Origin: Anastatus disparis
Taxonomy: Eukaryota > Arthropoda > Insecta > Hymenoptera > Eupelmidae
DNA: 64,000 nucleotides
Direction of reading: 5' to 3'
Assembly (NCBI GenBank): GCA_017163975.1
Contig: JAFFSR010000264.1
Location: 3,100,001-3,164,000, forward strand
A program made the translations under genes and the position numbers. Position 1 is the stretch's first letter. Each line of letters opens with the position of its first letter. Shown in pieces: positions 1 to 10,899 of the stretch. Below the pieces are notes generated by a model, which did no database searches, was not told where the DNA came from, and worked only from the letters and a program-made list of their open reading frames with translations.

Positions 1-1200
1 TTTAATATTTACGTGGTATAGTACCAATAAATCTATTAAAAGGTTGTGAAAAAAAATAAAAACGTCAATTTTTTGTAAAAAGTATGTGTTTCATCCCCTT
101 ATAGCTAGGGTAGTATTCGTTTCCGGTAATCGGCGTTGATCAGGGTTATGTATTTTAAAGTATATTTCAATATTTACATTGTTTTGTAACAATAAATTTA
201 TCAAAAGGTTCTTAAAAAAAATAAAAACGTAAATTTTTCGTGAAAAGTATGTGTTTCATCCCCTTATAGCTAGGGTAGTATTCGTTTCCGGTAATCGGCG
301 GTGATCAGAGATATTTGTTTTGAAGTATATTTTAATATTTACGTTGTTTCGTACCAATAAATTTATCAAAAGGTTCTTAAAAAAAATAAAAACGTAAATA
401 TTTTGTGAAAAGTACGTTTTTCATCCTCTTATAGCTAGGGTAGTTTTCGTTTCCGGTAGTCAGCGTTAATTAGGGTTATTCATTTCAAAGTATATTTTAA
501 TATTTACGCGGTATAGTACCAATAAATCTATCAAAAGGTTGATAAAAAAAATAAAAACGTCAATTTTTTGTGAAAAGTATGTGTTTCATCCCCTTATAGC
601 TAGGGTAGTATTCGTTTCCGGTAATCGGCGTAGATCAGGGTTATGTATTTTGAAGTATATTTTAATATTTACATTGTTTTGTAACAATAAATTTATCAAA
701 AGGTTGTTAAAAAAAATAAAAACGTCAATTTTTTGTGAAAAGTACGTTTTTCATCCCCTTATAGCTAGGGTAGTTTTCGTTTCCGGTAGTCAGCGTTGAT
801 TAGGATTATTCATTTCAAAGTATATTTTAATATTTACGTTGTATAGTACTAATAAATTTATCAAAAGGTTGTTAAAAAAATAAAAACGTCAATTTTTTGT
901 GAAAAGTATGTGTTTCATCCCCTTATAGCTAGGGTAGTATTCGTTTCCGGTAATCGGCGTTGATCAGGGTTATGTATTTTGAAGTATATTTTAATATTTA
1001 CATTGTTTTGTAACAATGAATTTATCAAAAGGTTGTTAAAAAAAATAAAAACGTAAATTTTTTGTGAAAAGTATGTGTTTCATCCCCTTATAGCTAGGGT
1101 AGTATTCGTTTCCGGTAATCGGCGTTGATCAGGGTTATGTATTTTGAAGTATATTTTAATATTTTAACCTTTTTGTAACAAAGAAATTATCAAATGGTTG
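1..1200. repeat. 165-bp tandem repeat array, seven units plus a decayed eighth
   Basis: The anchor word ATAGCTAGGG recurs at 101, 266, 431, 596, 761, 925 and 1090, giving a period of 165 (once 164). Each unit also carries an A-run followed by TAAAAACGT and the word TTTCCGGTA. The array continues off the left end of the window and fades out between about 1165 and 1200. Two unit types are visible: units 3 and 5 have AGTACGTTTTTCATCC and GGTAGTCAGCG, the others have AGTATGTGTTTCATCC and GGTAATCGGCG. Open frames inside it are by-products of the repeat and not genes. Confidence 0.95.
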
Positions 1201-2842
1201 CTAAGAAGATTGAAAACTGGAAATTTCTGTTGTTATCGTAATAGCCAAGTATTGGAATGTCCTTTGGGGGTTGATTTACGGGTATTTTTATATTGCAATT
1301 GGTTTTTTTTAATTATTTAATCATAATTTGAAGAGTTTAAACGATTTTTAATCTTAGATATTGATTTTTCAAAAAATCATGTTTTCGTTTGAAACTAACG
1401 TTGCAAACTTCAGACTCATATTTAATCAGATATTTATGTATAACCAAGGGAATCAACGAATGTTAGAGCATGTTAAATTTTAATTTTTCATGTGTATTAC
1501 TTCATTTAAGGTATGTAATACGCAAATTCACGTTTGTCATATGTTGCTATATTTATCACGAATAAAAGTTTAATTAGGTTCTGGTTTTTCCGATTTCGTA
1601 TGGATATACATTTATTATTTTTTTTATTTAAAACGAATTTTTTTCGCGTTAAAGTATTGAAATTGATAGTTTAAAAAAATTATGATGCTTGATTAGTTAT
1701 ATATTTTATATTAAAAAAAAAGTTTAAATATTTTTAAAAATACCCTATTTTATTGTTATTATTAAAACATTTGCATATTTAAACAATTGATACAATTTTT
1801 TTGATTTAGTTAAGAAAAAGTAATAAATTTATTTTTAAAAGTTTTACGGTTTTAAAATATTGCATATTCTTTATTGCGCTGTACACACATTATTCTACAA
1901 ATATGTTTATCTACGAAAAATAGTTTACTATTTCATTTTAAAATTATTATTTTAACTTGAATTTAAGATAAATAATAGATGATTAAATTTTCAAAACTAA
2001 AATTAATAAAGTTTCCACAAAAAAAATTGTATTTTCTTATTTTATTTACAAAATATATAAAATCATTGTTATTATTATTTCGAACATTGTAAAGCAATGT
2101 TTTGTGCAAAAATATAAAATATAAAAATTTTTTTTTCTTTAGTTAAAATAGATATAAATTATTAATAATTTTAATGCAAATGAAGATTTAGTATTTAAAT
2201 ATTTCAATATACACCCCCGCTCTGGAGGCATGTAAAGAAGCGGACGTAAACTGACGTCTAATGCGCACTTGAGCAGTCCAAGCAAGGGGACAGTATAAAC
2301 TTTAATTGACCGAGGGTCGTCATATATTTTTCAGACTTTTATTATTTAAAGAATAATGAAATAATGAAATTATTGATTCTTTTATAAAGTTCATTTTTAC
2401 TTTTCATTAGTCTTTTATTTACGTTTCTGGCACTATTTCTTTGCTTTTTTTATGTCAAAGTAACGATTGATAGTTGAAATAAATTTTCGGTATATTATTG
2501 TAATTATTATTTATGTAAAACTAGTAAGGTAAAACTTATAAAAAAAATGTTTTTGATACACGACTTCGAGTATTGAATTTAATCAATTTTTCTCGCTCTT
2601 CTATTCCTATTCGCTATTTTAATCAATCAAACGGGATTTTGGAAGATATTTTAGCTAAAAATATATTCAATAATATAATCGTCACTACGATCACAATCCA
2701 ATGTATTTTTTCATATTTATTGGATCGTAATCTTAATTACAATCACATTATCACCCAAAATTTATAGAGGTGACAATAATTTATGGAATTCAGTAATTTA
2801 AGTAATGCATTGTAAACCTTTTTTGAAACTTGTATGTATGTG
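1201..2842. other. AT-rich stretch without a recognised gene
   Basis: This stretch is very AT-rich, with many stops in all frames. A GC-richer patch at about 2213-2330 contains ACTTGAGCAG, a word also present in the fold-back elements downstream, so it may be a fragment of the same family. I see no splice-consistent coding exon. Confidence 0.5.
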
Positions 2843-2850
2843 TGTATATA

Positions 2851-2891
<41 letters not shown>
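2843..2891. repeat. TA/TG microsatellite
   Basis: A near-perfect run of TA dinucleotides, interrupted by a few TG, directly precedes the fold-back cluster. Confidence 0.9.
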
Positions 2892-2895
<4 letters not shown>

Positions 2896-3111
2896 GTCCT
2901 CGAAGGCCGTATTCGTGTCAGTATGTAAAGAGCATGCTAAATTTGTATTGGCATCCCATATGTCTCAGACGCGCTCCTCGACTTATTGCAAGAATTATAT
3001 GTCTTCCTGAGACATATTGAGACTCAATATGTCTCAGGAGAAATCAATATGGCATCACCGATCCTACTATGTTTCGTTCAATATGTCAAAGAGCAATCAT
3101 ATTGAACGTAG
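2892..3111. repeat. Cluster of short palindromes, fold-back element relic
   Basis: The left edge, TATGTCCTCGAAGGCCGTATT, resembles the arm end of the palindrome at 3298. Inside are a perfect hairpin at 3006-3040 (arms CCTGAGACATATTGAG) and a second at about 3064-3111 (CGTTCAATATG facing CATATTGAACG, with outer CCTAC/GTAGG). It is probably a rearranged member of the same fold-back family. No coding potential is visible. Confidence 0.6.
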
Positions 3112-3297
3112 GTTAGTGAAAAAAAAATGACTCGCGCTTCGACAGCAGCTATACTCATTACAAAATGTCAATCTAAGAAACAAAAGAAAAAATCAATAGA
3201 ACTAAAATTTAATTTTAAAAGTATTGAAAAAAAGATTAATATTTTCAACTAATAAGTTATATTTCCTCATACGGCCTACTTCGGACATAAAATCATC

Positions 3298-3463
3298 TAT
3301 GTCCTTTGGCCGTTTATTCAGGTGGAATCTGAATCTCGAACAATGTTTGCCGCTTGAGCAGAAATCTACCTCGGGCGCGCTTCGCGCGCCCTCGGCAATT
3401 TCAGCTCAAGCGACAAACATTGTCCTCGATTCATATTCCACCTGAATACGGCCAAAGGACATA
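3298..3463. mobile_element. Fold-back (long palindrome) element, copy 1
   Basis: The two halves are inverted copies. The left arm begins TATGTCCTTTGGCCG and the right arm ends CGGCCAAAGGACATA. The centre is a GC-rich hairpin around GGGCGCGCTTCGCGCGCCC at about 3373-3391. Interior words GCTTGAGCAG and AATGTTT are shared with the palindrome at 5275. There is no open frame of note, and the open frame across it only reads through the palindrome. I interpret it as a non-autonomous terminal-inverted-repeat element. Confidence 0.8.
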
Positions 3464-5274
3464 TATAACTAATATAACTTTGTTCTAAATTAAAATTCGA
3501 TATTTGAAATAAAATTCGAAAATACTTGCCTGTAATAAATTGGTTATCGACTGTATATAAAGCATTTTTAATAATTTGATTCTATGATAAAACAGTTGAT
3601 ATCGAATTTAAATTTGGGACACAATGCACTTAAATATTGAAGAAAAAATGTATGTATTATCAATACTTAAGTACTTTAAGTACATACAAATTCTTGCTCC
3701 AAAATTATATTTTGATGTTTATCAGTAGTTAGGAATCTATAATAATTTTGATATTTATCTTTCTTCAAATGAATTTGAGTTTAATAATAGAAAAACATTA
3801 AAAAAATAGTTTATTATTATGATTTGAAACATTCACGATTTCAATAAGCTAAAAAACTAACTTCTCACGTAACTTTTTTTCATTCGTAATATTAAATTAT
3901 TTCTAATTTTATTTATTCTTTCCTAATTATTTATTTTCAATATATTGAAAATTTCGTTTGAGCCTTGTAATGAGTTCGTGAGAACAAAATATAAAGACCA
4001 AGTTAATTCGTAACTCTAAATTACACAAGTTTCTGTGGATCAATAAATTTTCCCGATACACCCTTAGACTAATCGTTTTTAGCTTTGAAAAGAAATGTAA
4101 CTTGAATAAATGAACAAAAACCTTAACCTCTGAAAAAGTGACCGAATTATTAAATGTAAAATAATGACAGAGCGATAATTTATGTAAATATGTATTTGCA
4201 TTTATATAATTTGATTAATCAAGCAATCACCGATTTGTACGTTAATATCTATGGATAAGCGAGTTGGAAAAGTATAATTTTGAGAAAAATCAAAGAATAG
4301 ATTTACAATTATCGCGCAAGTGCCAAAAACTGGAGCAGAGCATACAATGTACATATATATACATAGATATTTTTTTGCAACTGCCAACCCTCCCTTTCTC
4401 GCATATAATATACACACTGACGTCACACAAAAGTGTACAAATCGAAGCTTTTTTTTTTCTTCTTCATATATTTTCCCTTCTCTATACGTAAGAGCCGATT
4501 GTGCGGTTATACATATGTACTCTTCTACGGACTAGCCTATCGATCGTAAAACCATGCCAAATAAGAACCCTGAAGAAGACCTGTGTGTAACACACTCAAA
4601 CGATAACGATAGACAAATACATATGCAATACACGCACACACACAGATACACATAAAATGGCCTGTTTTTAATATTTCATCTTTTTTATCATTGATTTTCG
4701 AAACTATCTGGAAATTTTCAAAATATACGTGATTTATAATTTAAGAAACATAAAAATGCACTGGCAAACTGAAATCTTGCTTTATCGACATCGATATACA
4801 GTTGTTGATATTGGAGTTTAGGGTTGACTGTTAGAAATTCAGACACTTACGAATAAAGTTCGGCGTACTGTAAAATTTTCTTTAAATGCACCCTTTGGCA
4901 ACACCGAAGCGCCTCCAAAAGAGGAAAAGGCGCTTCTTTATTTTATTTTCACTACACTCTTAAGATACACTTTTATTAGTCAACTTATTTTGTTTCAACT
5001 ATCTTTTATTTCTCTATAATATATAAACATTAAAGTTTTTTACTTATATTATTTTATTACAAACGTGTAGCAATGAACTTCCGTTTGAAAAAACTTCCTA
5101 TTCGTCTAACAACTGATCTGCCACTAAAAAGTTATATACATGTTGTGTGTACTGCTGCTGCTGCTGCGTCGTCGCATGCATGCTAGAGCCCATCAGACGA
5201 TTTTTTTCAACCCCCTCTTTTGTGTGCGCGCGCGATTGTCGATTCGTTTGTGTATGCAATCTATATTAGTTATA
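3464..5274. other. AT-rich intergenic stretch without a recognised gene
   Basis: Short open frames on both strands at 4202-4535 overlap one another and show no domain or splice signals. A small GC-richer inverted repeat (GAAGCGCCT facing AGGCGCTTC) lies at about 4907-4937. A CTG-rich run sits near 5152-5170. Nothing else can be supported. Confidence 0.5.
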
Positions 5275-5431
5275 TACCCAACTTGGGCGTACGAAGGATT
5301 TATATGAGCGAGACTAATGTTTTTGGCTTGAGCAGTAGTCGGTCGAGGGCTTTAGCCCGAGACTGACTGCTGTTCAAGCTATAAAACATTAGTCGAGATC
5401 ATATGTATCCTTCGTTAGCCCAAGTTGGGTA
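5275..5431. mobile_element. Fold-back (long palindrome) element, copy 2
   Basis: The arms start TACCCAACTTGGG and end CCCAAGTTGGGTA. They continue inward through CGAAGGAT/ATCCTTCG and AATGTTTT/AAAACATT to a centre near GGGCTTTAGCCC at about 5347-5358. The interior GCTTGAGCAG is shared with the 3298 element, while the terminal 40 bp differ. That suggests two subfamilies of one fold-back group. Confidence 0.8.
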
Positions 5432-8400
5432 GATGATTTTATGTTATCGTAGGTCGTATGAGGGACTATAAAAAGATTAAAATTAAATACAAATAAAAAA
5501 ACATAATAATAAAATATAAATTTTCAGACTATTTAATTGAAGAATTTGAAATTCTATTTATTTGAAGAATGCGAGCAAACAACTGAGCGGTGCCGGTATA
5601 CTTCTGCCTATGCGACAGAGAGAGCCGACGAGGAATTACGGAAACGACCGAACGACGCCGACGGAGAACTATAGCTTACTCTTAACTGCGCTCTTCTTTA
5701 TCTGCCTTTGTTTTACTTGTAGCAGCGCGCTGACTCTACTACCCTTTTAAAAACATATTTTAGTGTTTTGCTCCGAACGTTCTTCAACAAGACTGTAGAA
5801 TATTTGCCAATACACTTCAATATAGTGTGACGTATGCAATAATATTCCATACTATAAAGTATTTTAAAGTCGTATACTCCATTGTATAATGTATTGCTAA
5901 TTGAATATACTTTAGCTACGAGCAGGGCGGTATGACACCCCAATACCCATTTATCTAGCTCCACGGGTATTCTACCGAATACGACATACTATAACATAAA
6001 TATATAGTACGTTACAAGCCCATATCCTGGCCTCCTCTTTCGGGCGACTGTGCTGCTACTATATAACCCTCCGTTTCCTTTTCCATCTCGCTTGTGTATA
6101 TAGACTCTCTCTGTCTTTCTCTCTTTTTTTATCCCCCTTCATCCGTCTAACAGTTACTACCGCGCATGATCGCACGTTTCATATACCATTAATCGTGATA
6201 TATTTACATACACGCGCCTTTTTTTTTATTATAACCAGCAAGCATCATATATTTAATAGGTTTAAAGAACGAGTGTCGCATTTTAATTTTTTAGCTGACC
6301 TATCGTAAGTTCTTTTTTTTTCTTTTTACAAGAATCACATATTATTAAAAAATAAAGTTTTGGTTAAATATGTAACGGAACAACGGGATGTTGAAAAATA
6401 TTTTTTATGCATATTATTGTATTTTATTAGACATGGTTATATAAAATTTTACTATTTACTAAAACTTTAAATAATTAATGTTATTACAAGACAGAATGAA
6501 TGAGAATTATTGATTATTTCAATGAAAAACTAAAAATAATGTGCTTATTTTTTAACAATTTGTAATATACACATTTTTTATATAAAATATTTCTTTTATT
6601 TAAAAAAGAAGAAATTTTTTGGAAAAAGAATCTTATATTGCAAATAATAAACAATAATAAATATCTGAACAATTTCGTGCATAAAATCGAAAAAAATTCA
6701 CATGTCAAGCATAATTTTTTATGCGTCAAGTTGATAAAATGATAAAACAAAGGATATGAATTTATTATTTTTTTGCGTCCATGAGTCAGTTGTGAAACAA
6801 AGTATTTATGACAACTTTTGTTAATAAAAATTTTAAATAGATTAATTATAAAAAATTTCCTATAATAATTAGATAATAAAAAATAAAAGGAATGCGATGA
6901 GAATGATAAAAATAGATTGATAACTATTGATAAAATTTGCAAGCTTATAATTATGTAACGTAAATCAACAAACGCTACATAGAGAAGAAACGGAGTTCAA
7001 TGGAGATTATTGTACTTATTTTAGCAGCTATTAGTTACGCTTAAGAGCTTTTAAAAACTTACCATAAAACTTTATTATTATACTAAATTTAAAAAAAGAA
7101 CAACCAAAGTCGTTAAATTATTAAAGCTTCAAAATTCCAGAATATAAATAATAATTTTCTCAACACTCGACTGCACTCAAGTATCGGAATGCTCCGTTAT
7201 ACGTTTGTTAAAAGAAACAATATAATAATAAATTCAGAATCGTACATAAAGAATACGCTTCGAGTTGCAAGATATATGCAAAAAAAGGGCGATAAAATAG
7301 CGATAAAAAAGTGCGTTCTGGAGAGGAGTTATCGAGAGCCGGTACTCTAGAACTTGGAAGAACAAAGATTCCTAGTAGACATATAAAAACTAAATAAATA
7401 AAGGTTAAAACTTATCGTTAAAAGTTTCTGTAAGAGCGCGAAGACTCAACGTTTCTTAATGTTCAATGAGAACAAAGTCCACGGAGATTACTTTTAGATT
7501 ACTTTTCTTTTTCTGCGCACTACTTTTCCAACGCGCAATGATAAAAAGAAAAGATGATTTAAAAAAAAGTACGAGTACACTAAAAACACATAAAAGTAAA
7601 GATCTTACTCTTGTTTGAAAATTTTAAACTACTTTCAATCAGAATTCTATGATTGTTTTTTTAAATATTTCACGTATACTGCCAACGTGCGAGTAACAAA
7701 GAAAACTTAAAAGAAAATGCAAAAAAAAATGTTAAATTTCTAATTAAAGAATGAAAAATACAGAGAGAACACGCACCTCTAACAACGACGTACAAAAACA
7801 AACTGTGTAGTAGTAGCAGCAGCAGCCGATGCAAAGATGACTGGACTAACTATACGTTTAATGTTTGAGGGGCTTCCGCACTCCGATATATACCGGGGCA
7901 CTGAAATAGAAATCCCATAACGGCTGTAAGCAACAGTGAAAACAGTATGTATATATATATGCTACGATGAGCGATGTGTAGCAGCCGAACTTTTGTACGA
8001 TTGCAGAAGCGCTTTAACACCCAGCGTATTTTAATTTCTAAGGAAAAGGAAAAATAATATTTTTACCTTTTGGAGTTTTGAGGAATTGGAGAAAGTACAA
8101 GTTTGGAGAATTTTTTTTTCGTATTGTCACAAATAGCTGTGCGAAATCAGGGGAAACGGAAATAAGCAGTTATCGTGGCTAACAGACTCACCATGGTTAC
8201 ATTATATATTAGCAAGTAGTTTTAATTTAATATAATAATAATATAAACTTTTGATGATGCTTTGATTGATTTAAAATTTTATTATCTTTAGATATTCCTT
8301 ATATGTTAGACGGAATAAACATGATTTAATAGCTTTATTCACATCATGTTTGAAAACTGAATTTTTTATTTTCATATTTCTATCACAGAATACAATTTTA

Positions 8401-8639
8401 ATTTTAACAAAAGGTTGTATTTCAAAGCTTGTTATTTATTAAAAAATTTTCAGTATGTTTTAAGTCGTTTAAGATGTTTAAAAATTCCGTACATAAAATT
8501 ATTTGAATAAAGTAATAAATCAATCTTGACTTATTCGGTTCACAGCCCTTTATGGTAAAAGATGTATTGGTTATTTCTTTAGCATAGAAAATATTATGTA
8601 TAATCTCGATTTTAAAAATTTATAAATTTCATAAAATAA
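5432..8639. other. Intergenic stretch with GC-richer islands, no firm gene
   Basis: Two patches stand out from the AT background: 5560-6200 (CT-rich runs and TATATAA words) and 7300-8060. They could be promoters or non-coding exons of a gene outside the window, but I found no coding exon with good splice sites. An open frame at 5562-5750 lacks recognisable similarity. The long frame at 6514-6942 on the minus strand is dominated by Phe, Ile, Lys and Asn, as expected of AT-rich noise. Confidence 0.4.
7779..7960 (-). promoter_or_regulatory. Possible TATA promoter and first exon (minus strand)
   Basis: Read on the minus strand, a TATATATATA box at about 7947-7960 is followed by a GC-richer segment containing TCAGTGC. 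The segment ends in AGAG followed by GTGCGT at about 7779, which would be an acceptable splice donor. No downstream exon was identified, so the gene, if any, is unknown. Confidence 0.2.
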
Positions 8640-8819
8640 AAAACTTTTAATTCTCAAGATTACGATACTGAAAAAAGTATAGACGAGTGGCTTTACCAAG
8701 ACGCAGAACATGCTGAATTACGACAAACTCAACTCAACAGCAGTTATTTCATTTGGATTAAATTTTTTCCAAAAGCGCGCAAACAGAAGCTCATAAAAAG
8801 AGCTGCTGCGCTAAATTGA
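8640..8819 (+). CDS. Possible orphan coding exon, no ATG
   Basis: This frame stays open for 59 codons between an in-frame TAA at 8637 and TGA at 8817-8819. Unlike surrounding noise, the residues are balanced, for example DEWLYQDAEHAELRQTQLN, and it ends KLIKRAAALN. There is no ATG. A pyrimidine-rich CTTTTAATTCTCAAG just inside the frame could be a splice acceptor, with the exon starting at 8659. AT-rich sequence with AATAAA words follows at about 8915. I do not recognise the family. It may be a terminal exon, a decayed gene fragment or chance. Confidence 0.25.
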   Translation, partial: KTFNSQDYDTEKSIDEWLYQDAEHAELRQTQLNSSYFIWIKFFPKARKQKLIKRAAALN

Positions 8820-9762
8820 AGAAAACTAATAATTCAATATAAGAAAGTGGCTTTTAAAGAAACTAGAGCAATGATTAAATGTCGAAAAGTTTTTATATCT
8901 AAATTACTAACGTAAATAAATGAAAATAAATTAAATTTTAAAGAATCCGATGCACAAATTGCTATAAAAATGAAAATATAAGAGCTTTTTAATTATAAAT
9001 TTGAAATTTTTTATTAGAATTATACAATTATTAAGTTTTCAAAAAAACAGCAATATTTTTGCTCATGGAATTCAACCGTCTTATTGTTTTGCGTTCCTGA
9101 CTATTTTGTCTTCCTAACGGTTACAAAAAACATAAGATTCAATTTCTATATAACTTTTCTTTGTGGCTTTTAGAAATAAAAAATAATTACAAACTTTGAA
9201 AAATATAAAAATAAGCTCAATGTTCGAAAATTATACCGCTTTTTTCAAAATATTCAATTAAAATGTAAATGAAAATATTACCATCTAGTGTTCAATGATT
9301 TTTATGGAACTTTTTATTCTTCTGTTTTGCTTCTAATGGAAATGGTGAAAAAGTTATTATTTTCTAAAAATATTAAATATATTTTGAAGTAATAAAAATC
9401 AAAATATATTATTTTTAGGAAATGTTCTCTATATGTTTGTGTATGTATGCGTGTATGAACATACGCTTATCTGTATTTGCACCTTTAAATTTTGAGCACA
9501 GATTGATTGATTTGATCTAGCCATGGAAAAAAGGTAGTTTATTTTTTTTGTTTTTTACGTGGATTAGAAATGAATCTTAGTTTTTTAATTTAGATGCACT
9601 ATTATTTTATATCAATTTTTCGATTTTTAAAATCAGTTTTTTTTATTTTAACATCTATTTAACACACTCAAATACATGAATAATTTTTTTTAGTATCACA
9701 AGAAATTTTTAGATAGCTATCATTCTTTTATTAAGTATTGTGATTCTGGATCAATATAATAC
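8820..9762. other. AT-rich intergenic stretch
   Basis: I see nothing beyond low-complexity AT sequence and a small hairpin at about 9446-9470 (GTATGCGTG facing CATACGC). Confidence 0.5.
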
Positions 9763-9813
9763 AAATTGATAACACTTAAATAGTTTATCATTAATGATAA
9801 GTATTATCAATTA
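9763..9813. repeat. Small palindrome beside the large inverted repeat
   Basis: AATTGATAA at the left faces TTATCAATT at the right, around a perfect TTATCATTAATGATAA core. Confidence 0.6.
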
Positions 9814-9826
9814 AATTTTGAAGATT

Positions 9827-10819
9827 CAGTACCGGTCAATTGCTTTATTTGCGATCAAAATTAAAAATTTTATATCTTCGGAAATAATAATCGTATCTTC
9901 AAAATCCAAACGGTATTTGAAAGATTAGTCAAAAATCTTCAAAATAAAGTAAGTCTAGTGTAAAAACAATCGTTTCCTATTTACTTATAGCAGATGAAAA
10001 AAAATTTTTTACTAATTTTTTTTGCTCACATAAAAACGGATGGCATTTTTATGGAAATTATGTTATTGGAAAAAACCGAATGGGTTTTAAAACTCTAATA
10101 GTCCTCTTTTAAATGAGCTAAGTAAAATGTTTCTATGACTTTTTTTTATCACGGTCATGATAATTTTTCGGCAAAATAATATATTATTCACCTAGAGAGT
10201 AAAAATGAAAAATGTCTCAAATCATATGTAAATTGTGACAAACATACGATTTAAGGCACTTTTCATTTACTCTTGTGGTAAATATACGATTTTTTTACAC
10301 GAGGCGCGAATAGTGGGTGCTTCCTTTTCTGCTGGCAGGGAGAGAAGTACCCGCTTTTCGCGCAGTGTGTAAAAAAAGACCTTTTTTTTCAATTATAATT
10401 ATCTCATAAACTAATAGACGTCTGTAAAACTTATTGTTACTAAATATATATATATTCTAGACTAAAAATAAAAAATTTTTTCTTTTATATAAAATTTTTT
10501 AACTTTATTAGTTTATGAGATAATCATAATTAAAAAAATCATCATAACTGGTAAAAAAGTTCATAGAAACATTTTACTTAGCTCATTTAAAAGAGAACTA
10601 TTAGAGTTTTTAAACCCATTCGGTTTATATATAAGTAATTAGGAAACGATTTCTTTTACACTAGACTTACTTTATTTTGAAGATTTTTTACCAAACTTTC
10701 AAATGCCGTTTGGATTCTGAAGATACGATTATTAGTTCCGAAGATATAAAACTTTTTATTTTGATTAATTTTAGTCTAGGGTGGGCAAAAGTCGAGGCAA
10801 AAGCAATTGACCGGTACTG
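9827..10819. mobile_element. 993-bp near-complete inverted repeat (long-TIR DNA element)
   Basis: The left end CAGTACCGGTCAATTGCTTT is matched by AAAGCAATTGACCGGTACTG at the right end. Pairing continues inward through blocks such as AACGGTATTTGAAAG/CTTTCAAATGCCGTT, GAATGGGTTT/AAACCCATTC, TTAAATGAGCTAAGTAAAATG and its complement, and CTCATAAACTAAT/ATTAGTTTATGAG. Arms are about 340 bp with a few per cent mismatch. Only the left arm carries an extra ~220-bp insert. No transposase is present. The superfamily is uncertain because no clear target duplication is seen. Confidence 0.85.
10169..10389. mobile_element. Nested double-hairpin insert in the left arm
   Basis: This block has no counterpart in the right arm of the 993-bp palindrome, so it probably inserted later. 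It holds two hairpins side by side. The first, 10194-10274, pairs AGAGAGTAAAAATGAAAA with TTTTCATTTACTCT. The second, 10290-10378, pairs TTTTTTTACAC and GCGCGAA with TTCGCGC and GTGTGTAAAAAAA around GGGTGCTTCC/AGAAGTACCC. Confidence 0.65.
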
Positions 10820-10899
10820 TATATTATTTAAAAAAACGTCTTTGAAAATAGATATTTTCCAAATATTCATCAGAAGATGTTGTTGAAATGTAAATAACA

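Noticed and set aside
539..799. 86-codon open frame
   Set aside because: It lies wholly in the 165-bp tandem array, and its peptide repeats itself with the DNA unit.
6514..6942. 142-codon open frame on the minus strand
   Set aside because: Composition is almost only Phe, Ile, Leu, Lys, Ser and Asn. There is no domain, no splice context and no promoter; long frames of this kind occur by chance in such AT-rich DNA.
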